Origin: Verrucomicrobiota bacterium
GTDB taxonomy: Bacteria; Verrucomicrobiota; Verrucomicrobiia; Limisphaerales; Pedosphaeraceae
NCBI GenBank assembly: GCA_021325145.1
Contig: JAJPHR010000040.1
Coordinates: forward strand, 1 to 54,160
Length of the DNA: 54,160 bases
Direction of reading: 5' to 3'
A program made the translations under genes and the position numbers. Of the stretch, positions 42,857-50,911 are shown piece by piece; position 1 is the first letter of the stretch; each line of letters opens with the position of its first letter. Below the pieces are notes generated by a model, which was given only the letters and a program-made list of their open reading frames with translations, was not told the DNA's origin and searched no databases.

Positions 42857-44119
42857 ATGCCCGTTTCGACCGACCAATCATGCTTGGACCGGCATTCGCC
42901 GGTTGAACCCGTCCGCGCCCGAAACTGGAAATCGTGGATTCCGCTCACCCTCTTGCGCCGATGCGGAGTGGCCATGGGATGCGTTCTCGTTGCGCTCGTG
43001 GTTCGCTACTTTGCCACGCCTCTGGTTGGCAACCAGGTTCCGTTTTTGGGCTTTGTCGTGGCGGCCCTCGTTGCCGCTTCTTATGGCGGGGCGATTGCGG
43101 GCGTGGTGGCGCTTTTTCTTGGCTTACTACTTGGCGATTGGCTTTTCACCCCGTCTCAAGGCGCGGTCGCCTTGCCTCATTCCGCAGGCAGGTTGGAGTT
43201 TATCCTTTCCACCGCGTTCGTTGGCATCATCCTGATTGAAATTCTACACCGCGCCAGGATTCGGGTGGAGCGGGTGGCTGCGGAACTCCGGCGAGAAATT
43301 GCGCGGCGGCAACAATTTGAGGAAGCCTTGCTCCAGGCCAAGGCCCAAATCAGCGCTCACGCCGCCGAACTTGAAACCCGGGTTGCTGAGCGGACGGCCA
43401 AGCTCGAAGCGACGCTTCACTCGCTTCAGGACGTGCTTTACCACATCGCGCATGATTTGCGCGCCCCCTTGCGCGCCATGTGCGGGTTCACCGAGGCTTT
43501 GGTCGATGATTGCGCGCCAAACCTGGATGCGAGGGGCCGGGACTACGCCCAGCGCGTCAGAGCCGCCGCGGAGCGCATGGACGTGCTGATCAAGGACCTG
43601 CTGGACTACGGTCGCCTCGGGCATTTGGAGATCGTCTTATCGCCGGTTGATTTGGACCGGGCGATGCAGCGCGCGTTGTCCGGGCTGTCTCGCGTGATCA
43701 AATCCAAAGAGGCGAGAATTCAGTTGGATGGTCCGTTGCCGCCCGTGCTCGCGAACAAGACCATGCTGGATCGTGTGCTGGCAAACCTGCTGGACAATGC
43801 CTTGAAATTTGTCGCGCCCGGCGTAATACCGCGCCTCCACATTTGGGCCGAGTTATCATCCGCGGAATCCATTCCATGCGTTCGCCTTTGGATTGAGGAC
43901 AACGGTGTCGGCATCGCGCCCGAGCATTACGAACGCATTTTCCAGGTGTTCGAACGCCTGCACGACCAGAATGCGTACGAGGGCACCGGCATTGGCCTCG
44001 CTATCGTCAGCCAGGGAATGCAGCAGATGAAAGGCCGGGTGGGCGTCAAGTCGGACGGTGTCGGCAGCCATTTTTGGATCGAACTGCCGACAGCCCAGCG
44101 AGTGTCAGCGGCAAGCTGA
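42857..44119 (+). CDS. membrane sensor histidine kinase with DUF4118 domain
   Basis: A 420-residue kinase. The N-terminal 130 residues hold about four membrane segments of DUF4118 (KdpD-like) type, for example VPFLGFVVAALVAASYGGAI and GRLEFILSTAFVGIILIEIL. A coiled region follows (about 145-195). The H-box is YHIAHDLRAPLRAM, N-box LLDNALKF, G1 ... IEDNGVGIAP, G2 GTGIGLAIV. It should autophosphorylate and signal to a response regulator, but none is adjacent; the single-domain regulators at 20671 and 21163 are possible partners by type only. ATG 42857 is preceded by TTAGGA. Input signal unknown. Confidence 0.9.
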   Translation: MPVSTDQSCLDRHSPVEPVRARNWKSWIPLTLLRRCGVAMGCVLVALVVRYFATPLVGNQVPFLGFVVAALVAASYGGAIAGVVALFLGLLLGDWLFTPSQGAVALPHSAGRLEFILSTAFVGIILIEILHRARIRVERVAAELRREIARRQQFEEALLQAKAQISAHAAELETRVAERTAKLEATLHSLQDVLYHIAHDLRAPLRAMCGFTEALVDDCAPNLDARGRDYAQRVRAAAERMDVLIKDLLDYGRLGHLEIVLSPVDLDRAMQRALSGLSRVIKSKEARIQLDGPLPPVLANKTMLDRVLANLLDNALKFVAPGVIPRLHIWAELSSAESIPCVRLWIEDNGVGIAPEHYERIFQVFERLHDQNAYEGTGIGLAIVSQGMQQMKGRVGVKSDGVGSHFWIELPTAQRVSAAS

Positions 44120-44500
44120 GGCTCGCAAAACGGCGCAAAGTCAACCCCACGGAGCACGTCGACTTTCGAGTCCCGGGCCTGGCGACTCACCCCAGGTGGC
44201 GCAACTAGAACAAATCAAAATAAAACTGTTGACAAGTTTTAAGAAGTGGAACAAACTTCCGGGAACATGCCGAAGGCTGAATTTTAAGCCAAAAGAGTCC
44301 GGTGCGCAGAAGCTTCGACCTCCGCCGGGGAGTTTCGCACGCCAAGCCAAAGAAGAGCCAAACCCGAATATCACCTCAATGTTAGTTCGCGCCCTGGCGC
44401 GGCGCTGATCTGTGGCTCCGAAGGCATTCGCGAGCAGGCGCATTTTTTTGCCGGAACCGGCGGACAAACCGGGCGGGGTGGAATCAAGCCGCGCGGGTTG

Positions 44501-44540
44501 AAAATTAAGGCGAATTAAAGTAAATTAAACCAAATTAAGC
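44501..44540. repeat. phased AAATTAAAC decamer array, copy 3
   Basis: Four decamers in exact 10-bp phase: AAAATTAAGG, CGAATTAAAG, TAAATTAAAC, CAAATTAAGC, then TAAAAATAG. The order of variants matches the other copies. It lies 482 bp before the first WXG100-like gene. Confidence 0.65.
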
Positions 44541-44697
44541 TAAAAATAGAATCAAGGCTGGCCCGAATCCGGGTGGCTTGCCGTTCCCATCGACGACCGC
44601 CTCAGATAAATAAGCGGCACACGCCGGTTGCCCATGCCGCCCGCCGGATATGAAACCCCTCGTGAGGCCGGAACTCGGTCTGCCCCAACGGCGCGTC

Positions 44698-44726
44698 CTC
44701 ATACCAGCCTGGGCCAGCGGCCCAGG
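44698..44726. repeat. REP unit related to the cluster at 1059-1252
   Basis: CTCATACCAGCCTGGGCC followed by AGC and GGCCCAGG forms an 8-bp GC hairpin (CCTGGGCC/GGCCCAGG). The first 15 bases match 1077-1091. Confidence 0.65.
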
Positions 44727-44763
44727 TATCGATCAGGGACATGCCAAGGGCTGAAAGCCTGAT

Positions 44764-44817
44764 CGGGCGGGCGGTCCTCCGCCCGTCATCGGCGCGCACG
44801 GAGTGACGCGCCCCACC
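44764..44817. repeat. REP-type repeat, copy 2 of 2
   Basis: Two adjoining hairpins: GGGCGG...CCGCCC (44766-44785) and GGCGCG...CGCGCC (about 44791-44812). Related to 41429-41483. Confidence 0.65.
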
Positions 44818-45022
44818 GAGATAGGCTCCAAACCGATGGCCCGGGCTGATATAAATTGAGCCTTTGGCCGTATTGCTGGCGCTCCTTATTATGGAGGGAA
44901 TTCGAGCATTCAAGTTAACCGTTTGCCTCCTTCGCCAAAACAGGGCAGATTGGGTGAAGCAGAACAAAGTTTCGAGCATTTGGCGCGCGAACATGTCTAA
45001 TTGATAAACCGAAAGGAACACC

Positions 45023-45295
45023 ATGGCGCAGGCAATCATGGACCCCGAGGAGGTCCGGCGTTTCGCTGACGAATTGAAACGCTTCAATGTGGATCTCCAG
45101 AGCCGGATGGCATCGCTCCAGGCGCGTTTTGCGGCCTTGGGCGATTCCTGGCAGGATCAGGAGCAAAAGAAGTTCACGGATGAATTCACGCAAACGATGA
45201 AAGCGTTGAAAAAGTTCGTCGAAATTTCCAACCAACACACCCCGTATCTGCTGCGCAAGGCCCAGCGCATCGAGGAGTATCTCAACCAGCGTTGA
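45023..45295 (+). CDS. WXG100-family protein with W-x-D motif
   Basis: A 90-residue helical-hairpin protein of WXG100 (EsxA/ESAT-6) size. The hairpin turn holds W43-Q-D45 in place of W-x-G, within LGDSWQDQEQKKFTDEFTQT; the family's usual 'W.G.....F...' spacing is otherwise kept. WXG100 proteins are small secreted substrates or partners of type VII secretion. No signal peptide is present, as expected. A good AAAGGA ribosome site precedes ATG 45023. It is the first gene of an operon with a coiled-coil protein, a second WXG-like protein and an FtsK/EssC-type ATPase, and this context supports the assignment. Confidence 0.85.
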   Translation: MAQAIMDPEEVRRFADELKRFNVDLQSRMASLQARFAALGDSWQDQEQKKFTDEFTQTMKALKKFVEISNQHTPYLLRKAQRIEEYLNQR

Positions 45296-45317
45296 AGCCT
45301 CCTGCTGAAAGCAACCC

Positions 45318-45854
45318 ATGCCGGAACAGGCCATAGTCACGTCGGTCGATGCCCTGCGGGCGTTTCGGGCGAACTTGATCGTGTACGTGAGCAAGGCGCG
45401 CCCCGCCCTCGAGGAGGTGACGTCGGAGGTGTTGCGGACCCGGGGCTGGCTGGAAAGCGACCGGCGGGTGTATTGGGAGGCCCAGGTGCGCCGGCGCACG
45501 CGGCAGCTTGAGGCGGCGCAGCAGGCGCTGTTCGGAGTCTCGCTCTCCAAGTTGCGGGATGTGACCATGTCGGAGAAAATGGCGGTTCGCAAGGCGAAGG
45601 AGGCGTTGACGGAGGCGGAAGAAAAGTTGAAAAGCGTGAAGCGCTGGAGCCGCGAACTGGAAACCAAGCTGGAGCCGCTGACCCGGCAGCTCGAAAAGCT
45701 GCACACGGTCCTCTCCAGCGACATGACCAACGCCATCGCCTACCTCGGCGAAGCCGTCAGGACACTCGATGCCTATGCGGAGACCGCGCCGTCCGAGAGC
45801 GCGACCAAGCCGGCGCCGCAACCGAGCGCGGAGACAAGGGAGGAGACGAAATGA
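45318..45854 (+). CDS. coiled-coil protein of the type VII-like locus
   Basis: A 178-residue protein, mostly helical and charged. The N-terminus (VTSVDALRAFRANLIVYVSK) begins a long helix. WLESDRRVYWEAQVRRRTRQ and KAKEALTEAEEKLKSVKRWS suggest coiled coil up to about residue 150. A Pro/Ser tail closes it (SATKPAPQPSAET). No named domain is recognised. It could be a substrate, a chaperone or a structural part of the export machine. It starts 22 bp after the first WXG100-like gene. Confidence 0.75.
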   Translation: MPEQAIVTSVDALRAFRANLIVYVSKARPALEEVTSEVLRTRGWLESDRRVYWEAQVRRRTRQLEAAQQALFGVSLSKLRDVTMSEKMAVRKAKEALTEAEEKLKSVKRWSRELETKLEPLTRQLEKLHTVLSSDMTNAIAYLGEAVRTLDAYAETAPSESATKPAPQPSAETREETK

Positions 45855-45892
45855 GAGGGATCCGAGCAGCGAAGCATGGGTTCCCGCTTTTA

Positions 45893-46034
45893 GGCGGCGG
45901 GGCTGATTCAAACACGATGGTTTTGAAAACTTTCAACACGCTCTGCGTCGCGACAGCCGTGTCGGCTGAAGCCGGGACTCCATACTTCGGAACGCTCGGG
46001 CTTCGCGTGGGTCGCAGACCCGCGCTTCGGGGAG
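45893..46034. repeat. GC-rich palindromic sequence inside the operon
   Basis: Between the coiled-coil gene and the second WXG-like gene there are about 140 bp of REP character: GACAGCCGTGTCGGCTGAAG (a GCCG..CGGC palindrome) and GCGTGGGTCGCAGACCCGCG (GGGTC...GACCC). A reading frame of 62 codons crosses it but looks like translated repeat. Confidence 0.45.
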
Positions 46035-46074
46035 ATTAAGATTAAAAATAAGAGTAAATTACGATTTAACTGAT

Positions 46075-46287
46075 ATGAGCACGCGAGCGAATGGGACGAG
46101 ATTGCAGGGGGTGACGCGGGAGTTGCTGCAACAATGGCAGGGGACGAAGGATTATTGGCGGGACGCCAAGAGCCATGAGTTCGAGCGGCAGTATTTGCAG
46201 GAATTGCTGGCCAGCGTGGACTCAGCCGTGACAACCATCGAGCAAGTGGATAAGCTGCTGACAAAAATTAAAAACGATTGTGAGTAG
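46075..46287 (+). CDS. second small WXG-like protein with W-x-D motif
   Basis: A 70-residue helical protein with DYWRDAKSHEFERQYLQELL (W28-R-D30). It lines up with DSWQDQEQKKFTDEFTQTMK of the first small protein: W-x-D, then F and an aromatic or hydrophobic residue at matching distances. It is shorter than the usual 100 residues. No signal peptide. Its 3' end overlaps the GTG of the ATPase gene by eight bases, which ties the two in translation. The W-x-D form shared by both proteins suggests a distinct subfamily. Confidence 0.7.
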   Translation: MSTRANGTRLQGVTRELLQQWQGTKDYWRDAKSHEFERQYLQELLASVDSAVTTIEQVDKLLTKIKNDCE

Positions 46288-49200
46288 CAAGCCAGGCGTT
46301 ACTAAAATTCTTGAGTTGCTGGACCGCCTGAAGGGAATCGTCAGCGATTTCGCCGCGCGCGAGGAGCGGTTGGAGCAGGAGTTTCGGGCGAAGACGGTCC
46401 GCGAGAATCGGCAGCGGGACGGGGCGCTGGAGGAATTGAGCAGCCGGGTGGCGGAGGAGACCTTGGAGGCGGATGCGAGGCATCACGCCGCGAAACAGGC
46501 CGCCGAAGCCGCTTACTTAAAACGAAAAGCCCGCATCAACCAGGCGCGCCAGACAAGCAAGGAGCAGACGCTGACGAAGATTGAGAACAAAACGGGGCAG
46601 CGGAAATACGAATTGCAGAAGGAGATGCTCCAATCAGAACGCGCGCACGAAGCCACCCTCGCGGCTGTCGCCGCAACTTGCCAGGAGTTCAAGAACAACC
46701 TCGCCACCGAGGGGCAAAGGCTGGCCATTCTGGAGCAAAGGGCGCGCGACTCTTTTCGCGGGTATGGGAAATTCCGCCGCGAACTGGTTCGCGCCGCCGA
46801 AACGGCCAATCCCAACCTCGCCGCCGACGAAAATCAATTGCTCATCCAGCTTCGCGAGTTGTTGAACCGCACACACGGTGAACTCAAGGACTTTGGGAGA
46901 ATCATTTTGGCGCGGCTATTCCGGTATCTGCCGGTGTGGTTGCTGGTGCTGCTCAGCCCCGCGCCGCTGGCGCTGCAATATTTCGGGGTTATCGCGCTGC
47001 CTTTTCAAACCGCGGCGGCCATCTCGGGCGGGGTGTTTGCACTCGTGCTGGTCCTGTATTTTGCGGGCCAGGCGCAAGCCGGAGCGCGGGCTCGAAAGAT
47101 CGCGGATGCGCTGGGCCAGGCGAGCCGGATGCACGACGCGTGCCTGGAAAAATCCGATGCGCGCTATCACCAGGACGTGCAACGCACCAAGGACGAATTC
47201 CAAAACAAGACGCAATGGATCGATCAACAATTAAAACTCGCAATGAAGGAAGCCGTGGAGCTGAAAGGCAACTTCCGCGAAAAGATTGATGACAAGACGG
47301 TGCGCATCAACGCCACGAACGAGCGGTTGCATCAGCAAAGGTTGGCACGCGTGGAGCGCGAACACGCCGAGGCTTTGGGCGGATTGCAGCAGCAGGCCGA
47401 GGTGAAGAAAAGCGCGCTGGCCGCCGCCAGCGCCGAACGCGAGGCAACGTTCAACGCCGAGCAGCAAGTCCAATGGCAGGCACTGGAAGCGGAGTGGAAG
47501 GAACGGGTGGTGCCGATTTACACGGAGATGATGGCTGCAAACGAAGGGGCCGAAAAACTGTTTCCGCCCTGGGAAGATCCAGCCTGGGCGAACTGGAGCC
47601 CGCCAGTAAAGTTCGAGCAGGCGGCAAAGTTCGGGCGGATTGACGTCGATCTGGAAAAGCTTTGCGAAATGACGACGAAAAGTCCGCGGCTGGCCCTGCC
47701 CGGGCCCTCCCGTTTTGCGTTGCCGTTGACCTTGGTTTATCCGGAGCAGGGTTCGGTCCTGCTCGAAACCGGGAACACCGGGCACGATGAGATGGTGGCA
47801 ACGCTGAACAACATTGTGTTGCGCCTGCTCTCCATTGCGCCGCCGGGCCGGTTGAATTTCACGATCATCGATCCGGTCGGGTTGGGGCAGAATTTTGCGG
47901 GCGTGATGCACCTGGCGGATTTTGAGGAGCGCCTGATCAACAGCCGCATCTGGACGCAGTCCGGGCAGATCGAGGAGAAGCTCGCCGACCTCAACGAGCA
48001 CATGGAGAAGATCATCCAGATGTATCTCCGGAACGAATACGCCACCATTGCCGAATACAACGAGCAGGCGGGAGACATCGCGGAAAAGTATCATTTTTTG
48101 GTGGTCGCGGATTTTCCGGTGAACTTCAGCGAGAGCGCGGTGAAGCGGTTGTTGAGCATCGCGGCGAGCGGGGCGCGGTGCGGAGTTTTCACGCTGATCC
48201 ATTGGGACCGCCGGCAACCGATGCCGCAGGATTTTGTGCCGGATGAACTGATGAAGAGCAGCGTCTGGATCAGTTGCAAAGGGAACGATTATCTTTTGAC
48301 CGGGCGGGCCATTCCGGGCGCCGGCGTGGTGCTTGATCCGCCGCCCACGCCGGATTTCGCGACCGAGTTCATCCAACAAGTGGGCCGGAGCAGCCGCGAT
48401 TCGAGCCGCGTCGAAGTTCCGTTCGCGCACGTCGCTCCACCCGACTCTGAAATCTGGACCGAAGACACCACCAACGAATTGCGTGTGCCCATCGGGCGCA
48501 CCGGCGCGACCAAGTTGCAATACCTCGCCATCGGCAAAGGGACGCGACAGCACGCGTTGGTGGCCGGCAAAACCGGCTCGGGAAAATCGACGCTCTTTCA
48601 CGTGATGGTCACGAACCTGGCCTTGTGGTGCAGTCCCGAGCAGGTGGAGTTTTATCTGATCGATTTCAAGAAAGGCGTCGAGTTCAAGTGCTACGCGACC
48701 CGGCGGTTGCCGCACGCGCGTGTGGTGGCGATTGAGAGCGATCGCGAGTTCGGATTGAGCGTCTTGCAGCGCGTCGATGACGAACTGCGGCGGCGCGGTG
48801 ATTTGTTCCGGAAATTCGGGGCGCAGGACATCGCCGGCTACAAGCGGGCGGGCGGCACGGAAGCAATGCCAAGATCACTGTTGTTGATCGACGAGTTCCA
48901 GGAATTTTTCGTGGAGGACGATAAGATTTCGCAGGGGGCGGCCATGCTGCTGGACCGGATTGTGCGGCAAGGGCGGGCATTCGGAATTCACGTGGTGCTG
49001 GGATCGCAGACACTGGGCGGCGCTTATACACTAGCGCGCACAACGCTGGGGCAGATGGTGATTCGCATCGCCCTGCAATGCAACGAGGCCGACGCCTATC
49101 TCATCATGGACGACAACAACCCCGCGCCGCGTCTGCTGTCGCGTCCGGGCGAAGGCATTTACAACGACACGGCCGGAAGCCTCGAGGGGAACAGCCCGTT

Positions 49201-50176
49201 CCAGGCGGTCTGGTTGCCGGACGAAGTGCGCGACTCGTATTTGGAAACAGTGCGGCAGCGGGCCGAGCGCACCCAGGAGCACTATCCGGGTCCGATTGTT
49301 TTTGAAGGGAACTCGCCGGCGGACGTGCGGGAGAACCACGTGTTGCGCCGGTTGCTGGAAGCTGAATCCGTGGCCCGGCCGAACGCAGCCCGCATCTGGC
49401 TGGGCGCGCCCAATTCAATCAAAGGCCCAACCGAGGCCATTTTCCAGCGGCAGAGCGGCAACCATCTTTTGATTGTGGGGCAACGCGACGAATCGGCGCT
49501 GGCAATGATGTCGCTCGCGCTGGTGTCGCTGGCCGCGCAGTATCCGCGGGAGGGAGCGCGGTTTGTTCTGCTCGACGGCAACGCACCCGGGACATCGGAA
49601 AGCGAATACATGGACCGGGTCATCCGAACCATCCCGCATGACCTAACCGCGCTTCGCGGCAGCGACCTCGTGGAGATTATCAACGGGCTTTCCGGCGAGT
49701 TGAAGCAGCGGGCCGAGTCGGCCGACGCGGCCTCGGCGCCCGCGATATTCCTCCTCATTAACGGGCTTCAGAAATTCAAGAAGTTGCGTTATGAGGAGGA
49801 TTTCAGCTTTTCCGCCGGCGATGCCGAGGCAGCGCCGAATCCAGCGGCGCAGTTGAACACGATCCTGTGCGAGGGCGCGAGCCTCGGGATCCATGTGATC
49901 GCCGCCTGCGACACGTATAACAACGTGAACCGTTTTGTCAGCCGGAAGGCGCTGAGTGAATTTGAAATGCGCGTGTTGTTCCAGATGAGCGCCAGCGATT
50001 CGGCGAATCTCATCGACAGCCCGCGAGCGAATACGCTGGGGCTGCATCGCGCGTTGTTTTATAACGAGCACGAGGGTTACCTGGAAGTGTTCCGGCCGTA
50101 TGCTTTGCCGGATGCCGGGTGGATTGAAGCATTGAGGCTCCAAAAAGGGACGCAGGGGAAGAAAGATCAAGGATAG
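46280..50176 (+). CDS. FtsK/SpoIIIE-family (EssC/EccC-like) membrane ATPase of a type VII-like system
   Basis: A 1298-residue protein. Residues about 10-195 are coiled coil. Two membrane helices lie at about 213-238 (VWLLVLLSPAPLALQYFGVI) and 245-265 (GGVFALVLVLYFAG). More coiled coil runs to about 410. A first ATPase-like domain (about 470-690) lacks a P-loop. The second has Walker A GKTGSGKST (about 763-771) and Walker B LLLIDEF (D at about 871). A third domain (from about 1050, LLIVGQRDESALAMMSLAL) is degenerate. EssC/EccC drive WXG100 export with three such domains. The start is GTG, overlapping the upstream gene. The stop codon lies at the first bases of a dispersed repeat (50174), so the C-terminus may have been trimmed. 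Function inferred from domains and neighbours. Confidence 0.87.
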   Translation: MSSKPGVTKILELLDRLKGIVSDFAAREERLEQEFRAKTVRENRQRDGALEELSSRVAEETLEADARHHAAKQAAEAAYLKRKARINQARQTSKEQTLTKIENKTGQRKYELQKEMLQSERAHEATLAAVAATCQEFKNNLATEGQRLAILEQRARDSFRGYGKFRRELVRAAETANPNLAADENQLLIQLRELLNRTHGELKDFGRIILARLFRYLPVWLLVLLSPAPLALQYFGVIALPFQTAAAISGGVFALVLVLYFAGQAQAGARARKIADALGQASRMHDACLEKSDARYHQDVQRTKDEFQNKTQWIDQQLKLAMKEAVELKGNFREKIDDKTVRINATNERLHQQRLARVEREHAEALGGLQQQAEVKKSALAAASAEREATFNAEQQVQWQALEAEWKERVVPIYTEMMAANEGAEKLFPPWEDPAWANWSPPVKFEQAAKFGRIDVDLEKLCEMTTKSPRLALPGPSRFALPLTLVYPEQGSVLLETGNTGHDEMVATLNNIVLRLLSIAPPGRLNFTIIDPVGLGQNFAGVMHLADFEERLINSRIWTQSGQIEEKLADLNEHMEKIIQMYLRNEYATIAEYNEQAGDIAEKYHFLVVADFPVNFSESAVKRLLSIAASGARCGVFTLIHWDRRQPMPQDFVPDELMKSSVWISCKGNDYLLTGRAIPGAGVVLDPPPTPDFATEFIQQVGRSSRDSSRVEVPFAHVAPPDSEIWTEDTTNELRVPIGRTGATKLQYLAIGKGTRQHALVAGKTGSGKSTLFHVMVTNLALWCSPEQVEFYLIDFKKGVEFKCYATRRLPHARVVAIESDREFGLSVLQRVDDELRRRGDLFRKFGAQDIAGYKRAGGTEAMPRSLLLIDEFQEFFVEDDKISQGAAMLLDRIVRQGRAFGIHVVLGSQTLGGAYTLARTTLGQMVIRIALQCNEADAYLIMDDNNPAPRLLSRPGEGIYNDTAGSLEGNSPFQAVWLPDEVRDSYLETVRQRAERTQEHYPGPIVFEGNSPADVRENHVLRRLLEAESVARPNAARIWLGAPNSIKGPTEAIFQRQSGNHLLIVGQRDESALAMMSLALVSLAAQYPREGARFVLLDGNAPGTSESEYMDRVIRTIPHDLTALRGSDLVEIINGLSGELKQRAESADAASAPAIFLLINGLQKFKKLRYEEDFSFSAGDAEAAPNPAAQLNTILCEGASLGIHVIAACDTYNNVNRFVSRKALSEFEMRVLFQMSASDSANLIDSPRANTLGLHRALFYNEHEGYLEVFRPYALPDAGWIEALRLQKGTQGKKDQG

Positions 50177-50327
50177 TTCCCTGTTCCGTTGGACCTGCTC
50201 ACGGACCATGAACGATTCTATTATACACGCGCCATTAATGAATGCGCTGGGGCCCGCGGCGGCGCGCACAGGAGTGCGCGCCCTACCCGGCACACGGTGG
50301 TAGGGCGGGCACTCCTCTGCACGCCGT
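50174..50327. repeat. dispersed palindromic repeat, copy 2
   Basis: Nearly identical to 18184-18340 from TAGTTCCCTGTTCCGTTGGA onward. The palindrome arms (50261-50287 and 50299-50325) have more mismatches here than in copy 1. Its first three bases are the stop codon of the FtsK/EssC-type gene, so the element abuts, and possibly truncated, that gene. Confidence 0.85.
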
Positions 50328-50911
50328 CCCCCGAAACGATTTAGGGCGTTCCGAATAGGTATGGTTGATCTTCAATGAGCTACAAAACAGTTCATGGAAA
50401 GCAATGAGAGATCTGTAATGCCCGGCCCCTGACGAAGCAAAGGCTTCCTTCTACCCGGACGAGCAAGAATTTCAACGCCGCACATCCAGAAAACGGAAGC
50501 AGATTGTCGCTGTTCACCCGTAGCGTCATAATCTTGCAACGAGCGACCATTTTTCGCAATTCCCACCGCCAATTCAGACGCAAGTATCTGGTAATGAAGG
50601 GTTAATACAGTGCATCATGCATGTCCGAAAACTTATATGTGATGTCCTTATGTAGGTGGAGGCATGTGCCGATCCCCGCTAACGTGCTTGTGAACTGGAT
50701 CTAGCTAGACAGCCATCACGTCCCGATAGCCAAGCATGAGAAATCGCCTCGGGTCCGCGCGGTTTTTGTCTCGGCGATGGTCACATTTTGGCTCCATTGG
50801 GCAACGCACGCGATAGAAGCAGAATTGCGTTTGAGATTAGAATTAAAAACACAAACCCGCCGGCTGTCTGGCGTTGATCGAGCTGCCGACAAGCCGAGGT
50901 CCGCTTAATTT
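50328..50911. other. 584-bp intergenic region before exbB
   Basis: Between the repeat and exbB. AT-richer sequence near 50580-50660 and GAGATTAGAATTAAAAAC near 50835 are the only distinct patches. No gene, clear promoter or RNA is recognised. Because of this gap and the repeat, exbB is probably not in the ATPase operon. Confidence 0.45.

Larger units (their letters stand above)
44120..45022. other. 903-bp noncoding region upstream of the WXG100-like operon
   Basis: It contains TTGACA at 44229-44234 without a matching -10, a GCCGGAACCGGC palindrome near 44449, the third phased decamer array (44501-44540), a REP unit with CATACCAGCCTGGGCC (44698-44726) and another GC-rich repeat (44764-44817). 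No gene is seen. The AAAGGA just before 45023 is the ribosome site of the first WXG100-like gene. Confidence 0.55.

Noticed and set aside
44229..44257. Promoter with TTGACA for the WXG100-like operon
   Set aside because: No -10 box at the right distance, and the gene is almost 800 bp away.
45851..46039. 62-codon frame after the coiled-coil gene
   Set aside because: It runs through a palindromic repeat and overlaps the previous stop. It has no domain, so it is probably translated repeat.
47231..48715. 494-residue open frame antisense to the FtsK/EssC-like gene
   Set aside because: It shadows a protein with good Walker motifs, and its translation has no fold-like pattern.
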